DNA of 64,000 bases, taken from positions 124,001 through 188,000 of the forward strand of contig BDSL01000142.1 of NCBI GenBank assembly GCA_003116995.1, read 5' to 3'. Source of the DNA: Yamagishiella unicocca. Its lineage: Eukaryota; Chlorophyta; Chlorophyceae; Chlamydomonadales; Volvocaceae. The notes under the pieces are model-generated. The model did no database searches. It saw only the letters and a program-made list of their open reading frames with translations, and had not been told where the DNA came from. Shown here piece after piece: positions 33,820 to 44,667 of the stretch (within the stretch, counting starts at the first letter, position 1; each line of letters starts with the position of its first letter). Made by a program: the position numbers and the translations under genes.

Positions 33820-36113
33820 ATGAATGTTCAAGAGGAAATGGCGTTAAAAAACGCCGTCATCCTGTTGTGGAATCGGAATCCCCTATACTACCTTATTTCC
33901 ATCTGGCGTTTGCCCAGTCGAATCCTTGCAACCCAGCGTCCTCGTCGTAACGCACAGTGTATCGACAACGATGCTGCCCGTGGACCTGCCAGCTGCACGG
34001 TGGCTCTACGTAAGGACCGACTCACGCGACAGCTGCAGGGTGTCCCACGTGCTGTTTCGGACCACATAGCCCGCATTCGAACGCGCCTTGCAAAGCTGTC
34101 AAAACCGTTTGATGAGATACGCCACGCGCTAGCGTGCCATGCCTATCCTCCGCCTCACCTCATAGCTCCAGTAGCTGTGACTCCGCGATCCAGTCGCTGC
34201 TCGCCGTCCCCAGCGTCCCTGCAACCTGTGGAATGTGCAAGGCCCATGGCAGCACTTTACAGGGACCGGCTCGCACACACTGCCTCCCAACGCGCCGCGG
34301 CCCCCTGGATCTTCCCACCAGGACTACAGCATAGCGCAGCTACTCAAAGCGAGTGACCTTGCGGATCGCACCATGGATGGCGTACGCATCCGCCAAGAGA
34401 TAGACCTGTGAGGAGGTTGCGGCGGTTGGGTTGTTACTTTGTGGTGATATGGATTTGGAGAGGGTGGGCGAAATGGCGATGAGGCGGAGGGCATAGGCAG
34501 GGTGTGGACACAAGACCACCCGGGGCTCCCTCCCCTGCAAGGCGGACGGTTCCTCAGCACCAACTATTCCTCCATCCGCACCATTACCTGTTCTCCGACA
34601 CCACCACCACCTACGGCATTACCGGCACCCACAACCTCGCCTAGGGCCCCGGTGGCCACCCCCCACCGGGACTCCAACTCCGGCGCAGCACTGCCCGGCC
34701 GTACCTGCGCAGCAACTCTGAGCTTGAATCCAAACACGCTCTGGATCCGCGCGATATCGCACTTGGATCCGTCCGCCGAAATGAAGGCCCGTGCAGAAAG
34801 CGGACGCCACCGCCCAAAGCAGCGCCCCCTGGCCCTGCTCCACACTAACAACTGTGATCCTTCGCAGGGCAAGCAGGCACGTTAAGCGCAAGGGTAAGGG
34901 TTCCCACTCCAGGGGTGTTCTACGACACATGCCGCACCCGAGTACCCTGGTCGTGAAAGCCTCTGCATGGCAGCCCCACACCGGCGTCACATCCGGCGAT
35001 ACGCGGCTCCTCCAGCATGTCAACCCCGACGCCCCCCCCGCTGCCCGCTCCCCCTTCCGCACCCGGCGCCCCCCTCCCCTAGTCGTGTGTGCACACAATG
35101 TGCGCGTTGGAGTGAAGCGACTGCGATGAGGCCATCGAGGAGTTGCATGACGAGGTGGCCGAGCGGTCTAAGGCGCTAGTTTCAGGACTACCTGGTGCAG
35201 TATCAGGAAGGAAACCTACTAGTCCGTAAGGGCGCGGGTTCAAATCTCGTCCTCGTCAGCTGAGGAGAGGGCTTTTGGCATGCCTGTGGCGTCGAGCGGC
35301 CCAACCATGGGTCCGAAGGTGCTGTCCACGGCCGGGCTCAGAAGGGGATGGAGATGAAGCACACCTGGCAGCATGATCGGCAATTCAGGCAGCTTCGAAA
35401 TGTAAGAGTAGGGGAGTAGTGGGATACAGGGTACAAGGGTGACAGGGCACGGCGAATCGCAGCAGGCTCGCAACGTGCCGCCATGAATCGCGCTGGGCTG
35501 GGGATTGTGGAAGCACGGTTTGTCCGAATGCAGACGTCCGCAGCCACCAGCGTGGCTTTGATAACCTTTGGAACCAGCACAAACCCGAAGTTGCCGTTGG
35601 TTGGCATCGTGGTTGTGCCGAGAGCCAGGTCCTCGCGCAGCAGGTCCACTTGCTGGTAGTCGAATGCCTTTCGGCCGTCCGCTGACTGCAGCACAGCAGC
35701 CTGCCGCTGTCGCCTCCACGAGAGAACCTAGTGGTCGTGTCCTTCCCAATCTTGCTGCAAGATGCAGGCAGCGCAGAAAGGTATGCAAAAGTAGCCCTAC
35801 GCTACCTTTCTACTTCTTCCACCAGCCAAGAGAAGGCAGGCGGGCATCGTATCCTCGTTTGGTTGTGGTATTCAAGTTTGGTTTCAACCAAGGTTGCCTG
35901 GTGTATAAGCAATCCAAGATGCGCCAACTACAAGGCCGGTGGAAGCTCACGGCACGGCGACAGAAGACTATATTGTTTAAGCATTCAGCATGTAATCAGA
36001 CTAACATATCGCACTTAATTATTTTGTGCCGCATGCGCACTGGACGGTTAGACTTCCGGTAATTACCCGGTGAACGACACAGTCATGAAGTTCCACGCCG
36101 CAGACTATCCAAG
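33820..36113 (+). repeat. tRNA-Leu array unit 5, left part (split by a LINE)
   Basis: The unit follows unit 4 directly and is more diverged after the tRNA gene (a short deletion near 35672, and substitutions near 35530 and 36020). It stops at gcagactatccaag, where the LINE begins; homology resumes at 38449. Confidence 0.9.
35149..35258 (+). tRNA. trnL-CAG: tRNA-Leu(CAG), intron-containing, copy 5 with a T-stem change
   Basis: As copy 1 but with C to T in the T-stem 3' strand (caaatctcgt instead of caaatcccgt). This turns a G-C pair into G-U and alters the last bases of the B box (GGTTCAAATCT). It is probably still foldable but may be transcribed less well. Confidence 0.88.
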
Positions 36114-38309
36114 AATAGCACAGGGGATAGGGTTGAACGGGTTGCAGCGGCTGCAGCGCTCAATACACCATTTACTTTGGAGGAGGTTACGAAGGCGATT
36201 AGAGCCTTGGGGAACAACAAATCGGTTGGATTTGAGAAGGTCCCGGCTGAATGCTATAAGTATGCAAAGAGAGAGGTAGACGGGCGTTATGTGAACGTCC
36301 TGGCACCACATATTCTCACATTGTTGGAGCACATCCGGAGCACGGGTGATTACCCCGAACAGTTTGAGGTGTCATGCCTCACGCCTATTCACAAAAAGGG
36401 CGACACGCTTGACAAGAGTAATTATCGTGGTTTAGCTGTGGGGGGTGCACTGGCAAAATGTTACGCGTACATGCTTGTACGCCGCCTGAGCTCCTGGGGT
36501 GAACGCTCACGGGGTCGATGCCCCCTGCAAGGGGGTTTCAGGGAGAAGCTTGGTACGATACACAACCTGTTCGTTCTGCGCCATCTCACTGATCGCTATC
36601 GGCAAGGCCCAGTCACCGGCCAACCCTTATTTGTATGTCAAGTTGATTTTGAGAAGGCGTTTGATCGGGTACCGCGGCATCTACTGTGGCTACGTTTGGA
36701 GGAAAGGGGGGTACATGGGCAGATGCTTGAAGCACTGAAAACCTGCTACAATAAAGTGTTAATGCGTGTGCGTGTTGATGGACAAGTGGGCGATCCTTTC
36801 GAGTCACAGCAAGGGGTGAAGCAGGGGTGCCCCCTAAGCCCCACGTTGTATGGATTTTTTGGGGAAGGGTTTGCGGATTACGTTGAGGCTAAAGATAGGC
36901 ATATGCCAGAAGCTATGGCGGCGAATGCTTGCCCCATTGTGGATGGAACTCGGGTACCTCTGGAGCTATACGCGGATGACCTCAACCTTTTTGCTACCAC
37001 ACACCGCAGGCTTATGTGTCTGTTAGCCGCGCTACGGGAATGGTGTGAAGCGTTTGGGATGTCCGTTAATGTTCGCAAATCGGAGGTACTGCACTTCCAT
37101 CCCAGCCCCGCAGTACGTGAAACGGCTCGGGGATGGTTGAAGGTCGGTATGAGAAGGGTGGTTGGCGATGCCATTCAGGTACAAGAAATGAAGTGGGTAG
37201 AGCGCACTCGTTATCTTGGTCTGCACTATGGGTCAGAACGTGCATTCGAGTCATGCACGGACGAGTTATTCGAGGCTGGTCAACGGGCCATGTTTGCGCT
37301 CATACGTAAACTACGGCGAAGAGGGCTAATGATTCCCAGGATTGCCCTGAGATGCTTTACTACGCAGGTTCGGTCCATCCTTTCGTATGGCGCTCAGGTT
37401 TGGGGGCCGTTGTTTATTCTCCAGCTAGTTGAAGGTAGGCCCGATACCAATGGGCGATCATGCTACTTTGAGAAATCGTTGGGTAATCGCATGGTTGCTT
37501 TGCAGAAAAGGTTTCTACGTATTTTGGCAGGAGTGGGTCTGGCACCTGACCGGTTGCTGTTTAGGGAATTTGGGCAGCAGCCCATGCACACCCATTGGGC
37601 AACACTCATATATCGTTTCTGGAATAAATTGGTGAAAGCGGAAGGTAGCATACACCACAATGTGCTGCGTGAGGAGATTCGTATAGCTCTCAGATCAAAT
37701 CTAAGTTATGAAGGATGGGGCTCACAAGTTCTTAAAGGGCTGACGAGTTTGGGGTACGATTTTGGGATCCCGCCTGAGCTAGGGCTAGAAGAGCAGGTCG
37801 ATATTATCAGTAAGAGGGAGTTAAATATTGGTAGTATTATGCACACGCTAGAGCAACGGTTTGATGACGACTGGGCTAATTTTCGTTTGCGCACACCACC
37901 TAGGGAGTTTGTGTCGGATGGAAGCAAACCAGGTGTGAAGATGTGTCGGTACACACACTGGATGGGCACACCTACGCATATGCAGGGGTACATTCCCGCT
38001 AAGGTGTACGCCAGTTTACTGCGCTTTAGGTTATGTATTTGGGGTCTAGAGGTCAGCCGCCCACATGGGCGAGCTCGTGAAGACCGCTGGTGCCTGGCAT
38101 GTGGCGACCGGCAAGCAGTAGAGGATGAAAGGCACGTACTGCTGGAATGCCCTGCTTACAGTGGTCTCCGCGATGAACTATGGGGAATGGGCATAACGCC
38201 CAATGCCACGATGCTGCAGGTCATGAGTGTCGAGGACCAACGGGGTCTAGCGAGCGTGTTGCACCGTATTAGGAATCATCGTACAGCAATTACGGGTATC
38301 AGGACATAA
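36114..38309 (+). CDS. LINE reverse transcriptase, C-terminal part of ORF2
   Basis: One uninterrupted frame runs in from the insertion point (no ATG; numbering below from the TTG at 36177) to TAA at 38307-38309. An N-terminal motif (FTLEEVTKAIRALGNNKS) precedes the polymerase. Reverse transcriptase motif A is VDFEKAFDRV (about residue 155), motif B GVKQGCPLSPTLYG, motif C YADD (about 264-267), so all catalytic aspartates are present. A thumb/linker region follows, then a CCHC-type zinc-finger-like segment near residue 639 (CLACGDRQAVEDERHVLLEC). The apurinic endonuclease domain is absent. The intact frame suggests a young insertion. It lacks a start codon and probably a promoter, so it is likely not autonomous. 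Confidence 0.9.
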   Translation, partial: NSTGDRVERVAAAAALNTPFTLEEVTKAIRALGNNKSVGFEKVPAECYKYAKREVDGRYVNVLAPHILTLLEHIRSTGDYPEQFEVSCLTPIHKKGDTLDKSNYRGLAVGGALAKCYAYMLVRRLSSWGERSRGRCPLQGGFREKLGTIHNLFVLRHLTDRYRQGPVTGQPLFVCQVDFEKAFDRVPRHLLWLRLEERGVHGQMLEALKTCYNKVLMRVRVDGQVGDPFESQQGVKQGCPLSPTLYGFFGEGFADYVEAKDRHMPEAMAANACPIVDGTRVPLELYADDLNLFATTHRRLMCLLAALREWCEAFGMSVNVRKSEVLHFHPSPAVRETARGWLKVGMRRVVGDAIQVQEMKWVERTRYLGLHYGSERAFESCTDELFEAGQRAMFALIRKLRRRGLMIPRIALRCFTTQVRSILSYGAQVWGPLFILQLVEGRPDTNGRSCYFEKSLGNRMVALQKRFLRILAGVGLAPDRLLFREFGQQPMHTHWATLIYRFWNKLVKAEGSIHHNVLREEIRIALRSNLSYEGWGSQVLKGLTSLGYDFGIPPELGLEEQVDIISKRELNIGSIMHTLEQRFDDDWANFRLRTPPREFVSDGSKPGVKMCRYTHWMGTPTHMQGYIPAKVYASLLRFRLCIWGLEVSRPHGRAREDRWCLACGDRQAVEDERHVLLECPAYSGLRDELWGMGITPNATMLQVMSVEDQRGLASVLHRIRNHRTAITGIRT

Positions 38310-38442
38310 TTGCTACGTTATTTGAGCATGGCTACGTAAACGTTTTCAATTCTTCTTTATGAATTACTTTGATTAGCGGTCCATGAGCCTCCTGGCTCGT
38401 CTGGGCCTTACGAGCTCCAAGAGCTTGTAATCAATCAATCAA
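36114..38442 (+). mobile_element. 5'-truncated LINE (non-LTR retrotransposon) in array unit 5
   Basis: The element is bounded by tccaag at 36108-36113 and 38443-38448, a likely target-site duplication matching gtcaag at the same place in intact units. It ends in (aatc)n, a short tandem-repeat tail instead of poly(A). The 5' end is cut just before the reverse transcriptase, so the endonuclease and any ORF1 are missing. 5' truncation is the usual outcome of target-primed reverse transcription. The clade is not assignable by eye. Confidence 0.9.
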
Positions 38443-38448
38443 TCCAAG

Positions 38449-38802
38449 ACGTCAAACCTCAAACTATTCAAGGCATAGATTCCCACGACGGATCAACATC
38501 TGCTAAAAAAAGCTGCTGGCGCTGCTGGGCCTGGTGGAGGCGGTGGACGTGCGGCTGACGTCGGGGCTGCCCTCACCGTGTGGTGTCCGCTGCGTCGGTG
38601 GCGGGCCAAGCTGGGCCGAGCCTCCTCACGCTGGGTGTCAGGAACGATGCCGGCGATGCCGTGGCGGCGTCTTGGGCGCTATCGTCCTGGCTGCTTCGCA
38701 CGGTGGCAAACCGGTTGGGCAAACCAGCAGAGCGATGCAGACGGCCATGCGCGGCGCTGTTGACGTTACCGCTGTTGCCAGGAACTGGTTTCCGGGCCTT
38801 TG
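38449..38802 (+). repeat. tRNA-Leu array unit 5, right part after the LINE
   Basis: Homology with the units resumes at acgtcaaacctcaaactatt. It has an internal deletion with aaaaaa at the junction (38505-38510), keeps the 107-bp segment found in unit 1, and contains a cggtggcaaaccggtt stretch shared with 46137-47115 but not with units 1-4. Homology ends near gggcctttg. Confidence 0.85.
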
Positions 38803-38932
38803 TATCAACTCTTGCGGCGCGCTTTGGAGGTCGGGAGGTACCACATTACCTCCGGTAGCACAGAGCGTTCGATGCAACGCTATACGTGCTGAATTGGCAT
38901 TGTTTGCCTAGCAACTGCTTTGTATATCTGAT

Positions 38933-39289
38933 CTAAGTTGCGAATGTACTGTCCACGATAAGTACCCGGCATGGGTACCCACGGGCGTGTGGCTTTCCTT
39001 GCGTACGGGCTGTCCTGAAACTGTGCCGGAACATTGCAAATCTTTCACGGCCTACAACGTTAGCAGCAGTGGCATTATACGGAATAAATATAATGTTGCC
39101 TATCGAGAGCAACAGGTCGTGCGTTGCGTTAAACTCGACTCGCGTTGCCATCAAAATTGGCACCTGGGCTCCTTTTTCCTTGTCCGGCCCTTGGATTGTG
39201 ATACTCACCGTCATTTCATCACCAATCAATATTATTTTACGCCGCTTTGTGAACCTCTGCAAGCGGCGCGGACCCGAACCCCCGCACAA
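38933..39289 (-). CDS. possible exon, unknown protein
   Basis: The minus frame reads like protein (KRRKIILIGDEMTVSITIQG, then DLLLSIGNIIFIPYN) with beta-strand-like hydrophobic alternation and two N-glycosylation motifs (NAT, twice). Splice borders were not resolved and no family was recognised. The plus strand of the same stretch is also open, so the direction is an inference from composition. Confidence 0.3.
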   Translation of the reverse strand: MCGGSGPRRLQRFTKRRKIILIGDEMTVSITIQGPDKEKGAQVPILMATRVEFNATHDLLLSIGNIIFIPYNATAANVVGRERFAMFRHSFRTARTQGKPHARGYPCRVLIVDSTFAT

Positions 39290-40649
39290 CAGGGTGACTA
39301 CGACGACCCACGGGTCGCGGCCACGTGCGGGATCGTCGACAGGCGGGCCATCCCGGAGGCTGCTGAACTAGTCATTGTCGGAACTAATGGGGACATGCGC
39401 CAAACCCCAGCAGCGGTGGTGCTCTCGCCGCTCATGCGCTCCGGAAAGAGGTTACGGCTGACTCAGGGGACTGCGCGGAAAGTACTATGGAACTGACGGC
39501 TAAGCCGCCATACCTAAACGGATTTCGGGGTGGCCGGGTCGCCGGACGCGAGCTTAAACGGACGCCCTTCGATCCGCAGGAGTGTTCAGGGGTTAAGGCT
39601 GCCGTTGCAACTGTCCTAATGGCACGCTTTGCTGGGCGTTTTAGGGTAAGCAGGGTGATGGCGGTGCACGGCGGTGCGGCCCCGGCCAAGCATGGCCCTC
39701 TAGTTGGCATTTATTGCGATTAGATGCATGGATCCGTTGTCGGCAGCATGATGACCTTCGAGGTTCGGCATGGCACATAGGCATGCATAGCTGCCAAGGG
39801 CTAGTTGGGGTCGCAGACGCCGCCGTCGGCCTGACTTGTTACAATAGGTCCTCACCCCGCCGTTGATTCGGGATGTGTACGCTTGGATTGCCTCCGAGGC
39901 TCGCTCGCTGCCGGCACTTGGCGCGGTGGTGGAAGATCGAAGCTTTCCAGTTGCTGAGGTGTATAGGGTCAAATTCTGTATAAATCTTGTAATGAAACCG
40001 TCACGCTATTTTCAGTGGCATTATGGCAACTCTGGGCTGGTAGGTATTGGTTGGTCTACGTCGCTCCCTTTCGCTCCCTGCCTGTTTTCGGTTAGGTTTG
40101 CGGAGGGTCGGTGTTTTGTGTTGCAGGCTTGCAGCATGTTACACGTTGTGAAATTGTTGTCGCAAGTGGGATCTGCGCTTTCCTTAAGGGCCTTGACGAA
40201 CCTACACAATGGACATACATCTGCATCTGGTCTCACGGCAGTGGCGGTCACTGAGTTACACCTTGCTTAAAGCGCTGCCAAGCGTGAAATAACTATTGCA
40301 TAAGGGAAGAAGTAAGTTCCAAAGCCGCTGTGAGACGCTTTTTCCCCGGACCGCGAGAACTTGCCGCGAGAGTCAGAGTCAGTATGCAATATTTCGCCGA
40401 CATACACTGTTGCATTGTCATGCGTAAATACGGCTCATATGGTTAGGATGCAGCCTTGGCCCTGAGATCCATCGTCATCTCGCAGCTGTCGCCGTACAAT
40501 GGCAACAGTTCCTCAGACATACAGTCGCACCTGTTCTACGATGGGTTATGTATGTAGGAATAGAGGAATGACACTCTGTAGTTGTTCGCGCTGTGAAATG
40601 ATTTCGTTTAGGGTAACCTGAACACGGAATTCTGCCTTGCCCTTCGCAG
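39290..40649. other. no supported gene
   Basis: Single-copy DNA with short open frames on both strands, none with convincing composition plus splice sites. Confidence 0.4.
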
Positions 40650-43280
40650 GCCCTCCGACTCAGCAGCAACCTTTCAAGATGTTACAACAGACGTCTTTGC
40701 AACTAATTTGGCTTCCTTCCGGATGGAGGTGCGTTTGTTCGACGTCTTGCACACTCCGATCCTGCCCGGTGGGAGTGCCTAACCTTCGACTAGACTTAAC
40801 CTGTTGCACTGCGTGGGTGCAATTGGTTTATATTTGTGGATCTCTGCTGCTTCGCTCGTTAGCATGCTACCGTTGTAAAGGCAAACAGGCTATGGCGTAC
40901 GCTGACGTCGGCTCATCTTTGCTGGTTCGTTCGTTACTGCATGTGCAATACGTTTGCAGGTGCAATACTTCTGCAGGCACAAATTACGATGAAACTACGC
41001 CACGGCGGCCGATAGGCGGTATGATTGCTCGGACCATCAGGTGCCTTCATCAGCCTCAACGTCTTGACTCAATTACATAATTACGACTTTCGGCTGTTGA
41101 TGCTATGCAAAGCCCATATCACGAGATGCTCACTCGCAGTCGAAAACGCGGCTCTGGGATGGCCTTAGTTTGGCCTGTGCTTGCCATGCTGCTGGACCAT
41201 GCCCCAATGCAACAGTACACTGAGTGCTGTTCAGTGCTTGTGCAGATGTTCAATTGACGACACGTGATTTGTGATGTTCGTTGGCAGCGCCCCTACCTTC
41301 AACTTCGGCTTGTTGGCCGTGGGTTGCTTGCTGTGTTCGTTCCCAAATGTGAGCCCGCGTGCGAATCCTGGTAACGTTCCCCTCGTAGCTCCCTTTTTTT
41401 CACAACACATACAGCGTTGAACGCGGGTGCAGAGATCGCATTATTTTACATGTATCTCGCCGTCAGTCCGATTGCTGAATCCTGGTTTCCTCTCCCCTTC
41501 CTTGCTTTCCCCCTTCGTTACTTCCACAGGACATACAGCGTACATGGTATACTTGGCTTGGTGTACTACATCATCACACGTGCCACCATTCGCAGCGGCT
41601 GGGAGCGAGGCTGGCCTGTTTCCCTGGCCGGCAGCAGGGTACGATCGCGCGCTGGCGGCGCTGGACACCCGGCGCTCATACATCAGCGTGCTTGAGGTAG
41701 GCCTCGATCGCCTGGCTCAGAGAAGCTGTAGGTTGGGGACGGAGTTAGGATAGTAGCTAGGATGCCGCCTGTTGCTTGCCTGCCTGTCCACAGCGCGCGT
41801 TCTGACTTTGTCGCACCGCGTGCGGGTGCCGTGGATCGATCGGGCGGGGCAAGATAACTGCTGCACTGTTCAGCCAGCACTTCAGCACGCAGCCGCCAGC
41901 CAACCGGCACCTCAGCCTGTCAGCCATCCGTACAGCAGCAGCCGTCATCAGCTAGCTTCCTTGCAGCAGGAAGCCAGCCTTCGGTGCAGCGGTGGTCTTG
42001 CCCCGCCCTTCGTCCCGGCGTACCCGCGATCGGTTCCAAGCCACCGTTGTCGTGAAACCACCGTTGCCGTCACTTGCATATCCTGCTGCTTTAGGTTTAG
42101 CGTTAGTTCCCCATGTCTCAATAGATGTACCAATGTCGCTACATGCATACGATGGCTGGAGTACTGCCGCTAACTACTGCTGCATGCCCCTACCTCCATC
42201 CTCCGTTTTCGCCCTCCCGCCTACATCGCCCGAGGCCTCCCGCCGTACGCCACCTGCACCCCGGACGACGGAGGGACCACTACTGCGACGATCTGTGTCT
42301 GCAAGGGCGGGCCGCCGCCGTCGCCGCCGTCGCCGCCGCCAGGGCCGCCTTCTCCCTCACCGCCGCCATCCCCAGCGCCGTCTCCTTCACCGCCGCCGAC
42401 GCCACCCTCGCCGCCGCCAGAGCAGGCAGGGTACGATCGCGCGCTGGCGGCGCTGGACACCCGGCGCTCATACATCAGCGTGCTTGAGGTAGGCCTCGAT
42501 CGCCTGGCTCAGAGAAGCTGTAGGTTGGGGACGGAGTTAGGATAGTAGCTAGGATGCCGCCTGTTGCTTGCCTGCCTGTCCACAGCGCGCGTTCTGACTT
42601 TGTCGCACCGCGTGCGGGTGCCGTGGATCGATCGGGCGGGGCAAGATAACTGCTGCACTGTTCAGCCAGCACTTCAGCACGCAGCCGCCAGCCAACCGGC
42701 ACTTCAGCCTGTCAGCCATCCGTACAGCAGCAGCCGTCATCAGCTAGCTTCCTTGCAGCAGGAAGCCAGCCTTCGGTGCAGCGGTGGTCTTGCCCTGCCC
42801 TTCGTCCCGGCGTACCCGCGATCGGTTCCAAGCAACCGTTGTCGTGAAACCACCGTTGCCGTCACTTGCATATCCTGCTGCTTTAGGTTTAGCGTTAGTT
42901 CCCCATGGCTCAATAGATGTACCAATGTCGCTACATGCATACGATGGCTGGGGTACTGCCGCTAACTACTGCTGCATGCCCCTACCTCCATCCTCCGTTT
43001 TCGCCCTCCCGCCTACATCGCCCGAGGCCTCCCGCCGTACGCCACCTGCACCCCGGACGACGGAGGGACCACTACTGCGACGATCTGTGTCTGCAAGGGC
43101 GGGCCGCCGCCGTCGCCGCCGTCGCCGCCGCCAGGGCCGCCTTCTCCCTCACCGCCGCCATCCCCAGCGCCGTCTCCTTCACCGCCGCCGACGCCACCCT
43201 CGCCGCCGCCAGAGCAGGCAGGGTACGATCGCGCGCTGGCGGCGCTGGACAGCCGGCGCTCATACATCAGCGTGCTTGAG
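40650..43280 (+). CDS. tentative exons of a proline-rich (HRGP-type) gene with duplicated exon
   Basis: Plausible plus exons with compatible phases are 40650-40728 (SDSAATFQDVTTDVFATNLA), 41288-41348, 41415-41465 and 41530-41696; the last ends GYDRALAALDTRRSYISVLE before a gtaggc donor. The same end recurs at 42488 and 43280, each time preceded by an exon with a Cys-containing segment (TCTPDDGGTTTATICVCKGG) and a Pro-Pro-Ser-Pro block. The start of that repeated exon could not be fixed (only a weak cccgag acceptor) and the phase from 41696 does not fit it directly. Pro-Ser-Pro blocks suggest a hydroxyproline-rich extracellular protein; the pherophorin family is possible but not shown. Start codon and 3' end not found. 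Confidence 0.4.
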
Positions 43281-43960
43281 GTAGGCCTCGATCGCCTGGC
43301 TCAGAGAAGCTGTAGGTTGGGGACGGAGTTAGGATAGTAGCTAGGATGCCGCCTGTTGCTTGCCTGCCTGTCCACAGCGCGCGTTCTGACATGCTCGCAC
43401 CGCGTGCGGGTGCCGTGGATCGATCGGGCGGGGCAAGATAACTGCTGCACTGTTCAGCCAGTACTTCAGCAGCCGCCAGCCAACCGGCACTTCAGCCTGT
43501 CAGCCATCCGTACAGCAGCAGCCGTCATCAGCTAGCTTCCTTGCAGCAGGAAGCCAGCCTTTGGTGCAGCGGTGGTCTTGCCCCGCCCTTCGTCCCGGCG
43601 TACCCGCGATCGGTTCCAAGCCACCGTTGTCGTCAAATCACTTGCATATCCTGGTACTTTAGGTTTAGCGTTAGTTCCCCATGGCTCAATAGATGCATGG
43701 AAACAGATAGATGTATTAATGTTGCTACATACGATGGCTGGAGTACTGCCGCTAACTATTGGTGCATGCATGCCCCTACCTCCATCCTCCGTTTTCGCTC
43801 CCCAGCCTAGCCACCTACATGGCAGACTAACATCGCTTCCTCGCCTGCATACATCGCCCGAGGCCTACCTCCCGCCGTACATCGCCCGCCGAAATCCTGC
43901 GTACGTGCACCTGCGCCCCGGACGGACGGAGGGGCCACTACCGCGATGATCTGTGCTTGC
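41640..43960 (+). repeat. 792-bp tandem duplication, almost three copies
   Basis: The landmark cttgaggtaggcctcgatcg lies at 41691, 42483 and 43275, exactly 792 bp apart. The first two full units are nearly identical. The third is diverged, with insertions (an extra aacagatagatg stretch near 43703) and loss of the Pro-rich block after about 43965. Each unit holds one intron plus the Pro-rich exon, so the duplication adds exons to the gene. Confidence 0.93.
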
Positions 43961-44202
43961 AAGGGCGGGCGCGAGGGTGACCTTCCGGCAGCCGTGTTCC
44001 GTCATACATGGCTGCCCACCCGCGCATGCCCACCTGCTGGTGACCATCTACAGGGTAAGGTATGTAGGTGCGGGTCCTTAGGGGCAGAATCCCAACAGCG
44101 CAGAGTTGCCTTTGGATGGCCTGTCGATTGGTGTTCTGGTGGCTTGCCTTTGTTCCGGTGCACGTCGGTCTCTGTCTCCTCCGTCTTCCTCAGTGTCAGG
44201 CG

Positions 44203-44248
44203 ACGTGCCCGATGGTTCTACCTTTTGGTCTGGAACCCACTGTAACCG
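44203..44248 (+). repeat. 46-bp dispersed repeat, copy B
   Basis: Second copy of the repeat at 5408-5453, same orientation, about three or four mismatches. Confidence 0.7.
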
Positions 44249-44581
44249 TTACCACAAGCGCAGAGTAATACACGCACGTAGTTGGGAGCGAGCTTGTCGC
44301 CGGCGGTTAATAACTTTATTTGATTGCACAATTACCAAATATTTACTGTCGTAGTCCTCCTCATTGGTGTCCCGCAGGTACCTACGATCCAGGGGAGCTC
44401 CGCACTTGGGGAACCTACGTTGGTTGCTTGGGCAGCAAGTAAGCGGCTGCATGCCGCCGCCGTACTTAATAGCCGCCGCCGCGCGCTTCTACACAGCAAC
44501 CGTGCCTCTGGCTGAATTTCCTCCAGCCATGAATTCCAGTCACCGAAGTCGCCGCGGCCCTGCATTATTTACGCGCGGGCT

Positions 44582-44667
44582 CGACAACAGGCGCATGCGG
44601 CAGACACGTACGACAACAGGCGCTTGTGGCAGACACGTACGACGACAGGCGCATGCGGCAGACATGA
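44582..44667. repeat. 29-bp tandem repeat, three copies
   Basis: Units start at 44582, 44611 and 44640 (cgacaacaggcgcatgcggc plus agacacgta) with one to three substitutions each. Confidence 0.92.
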
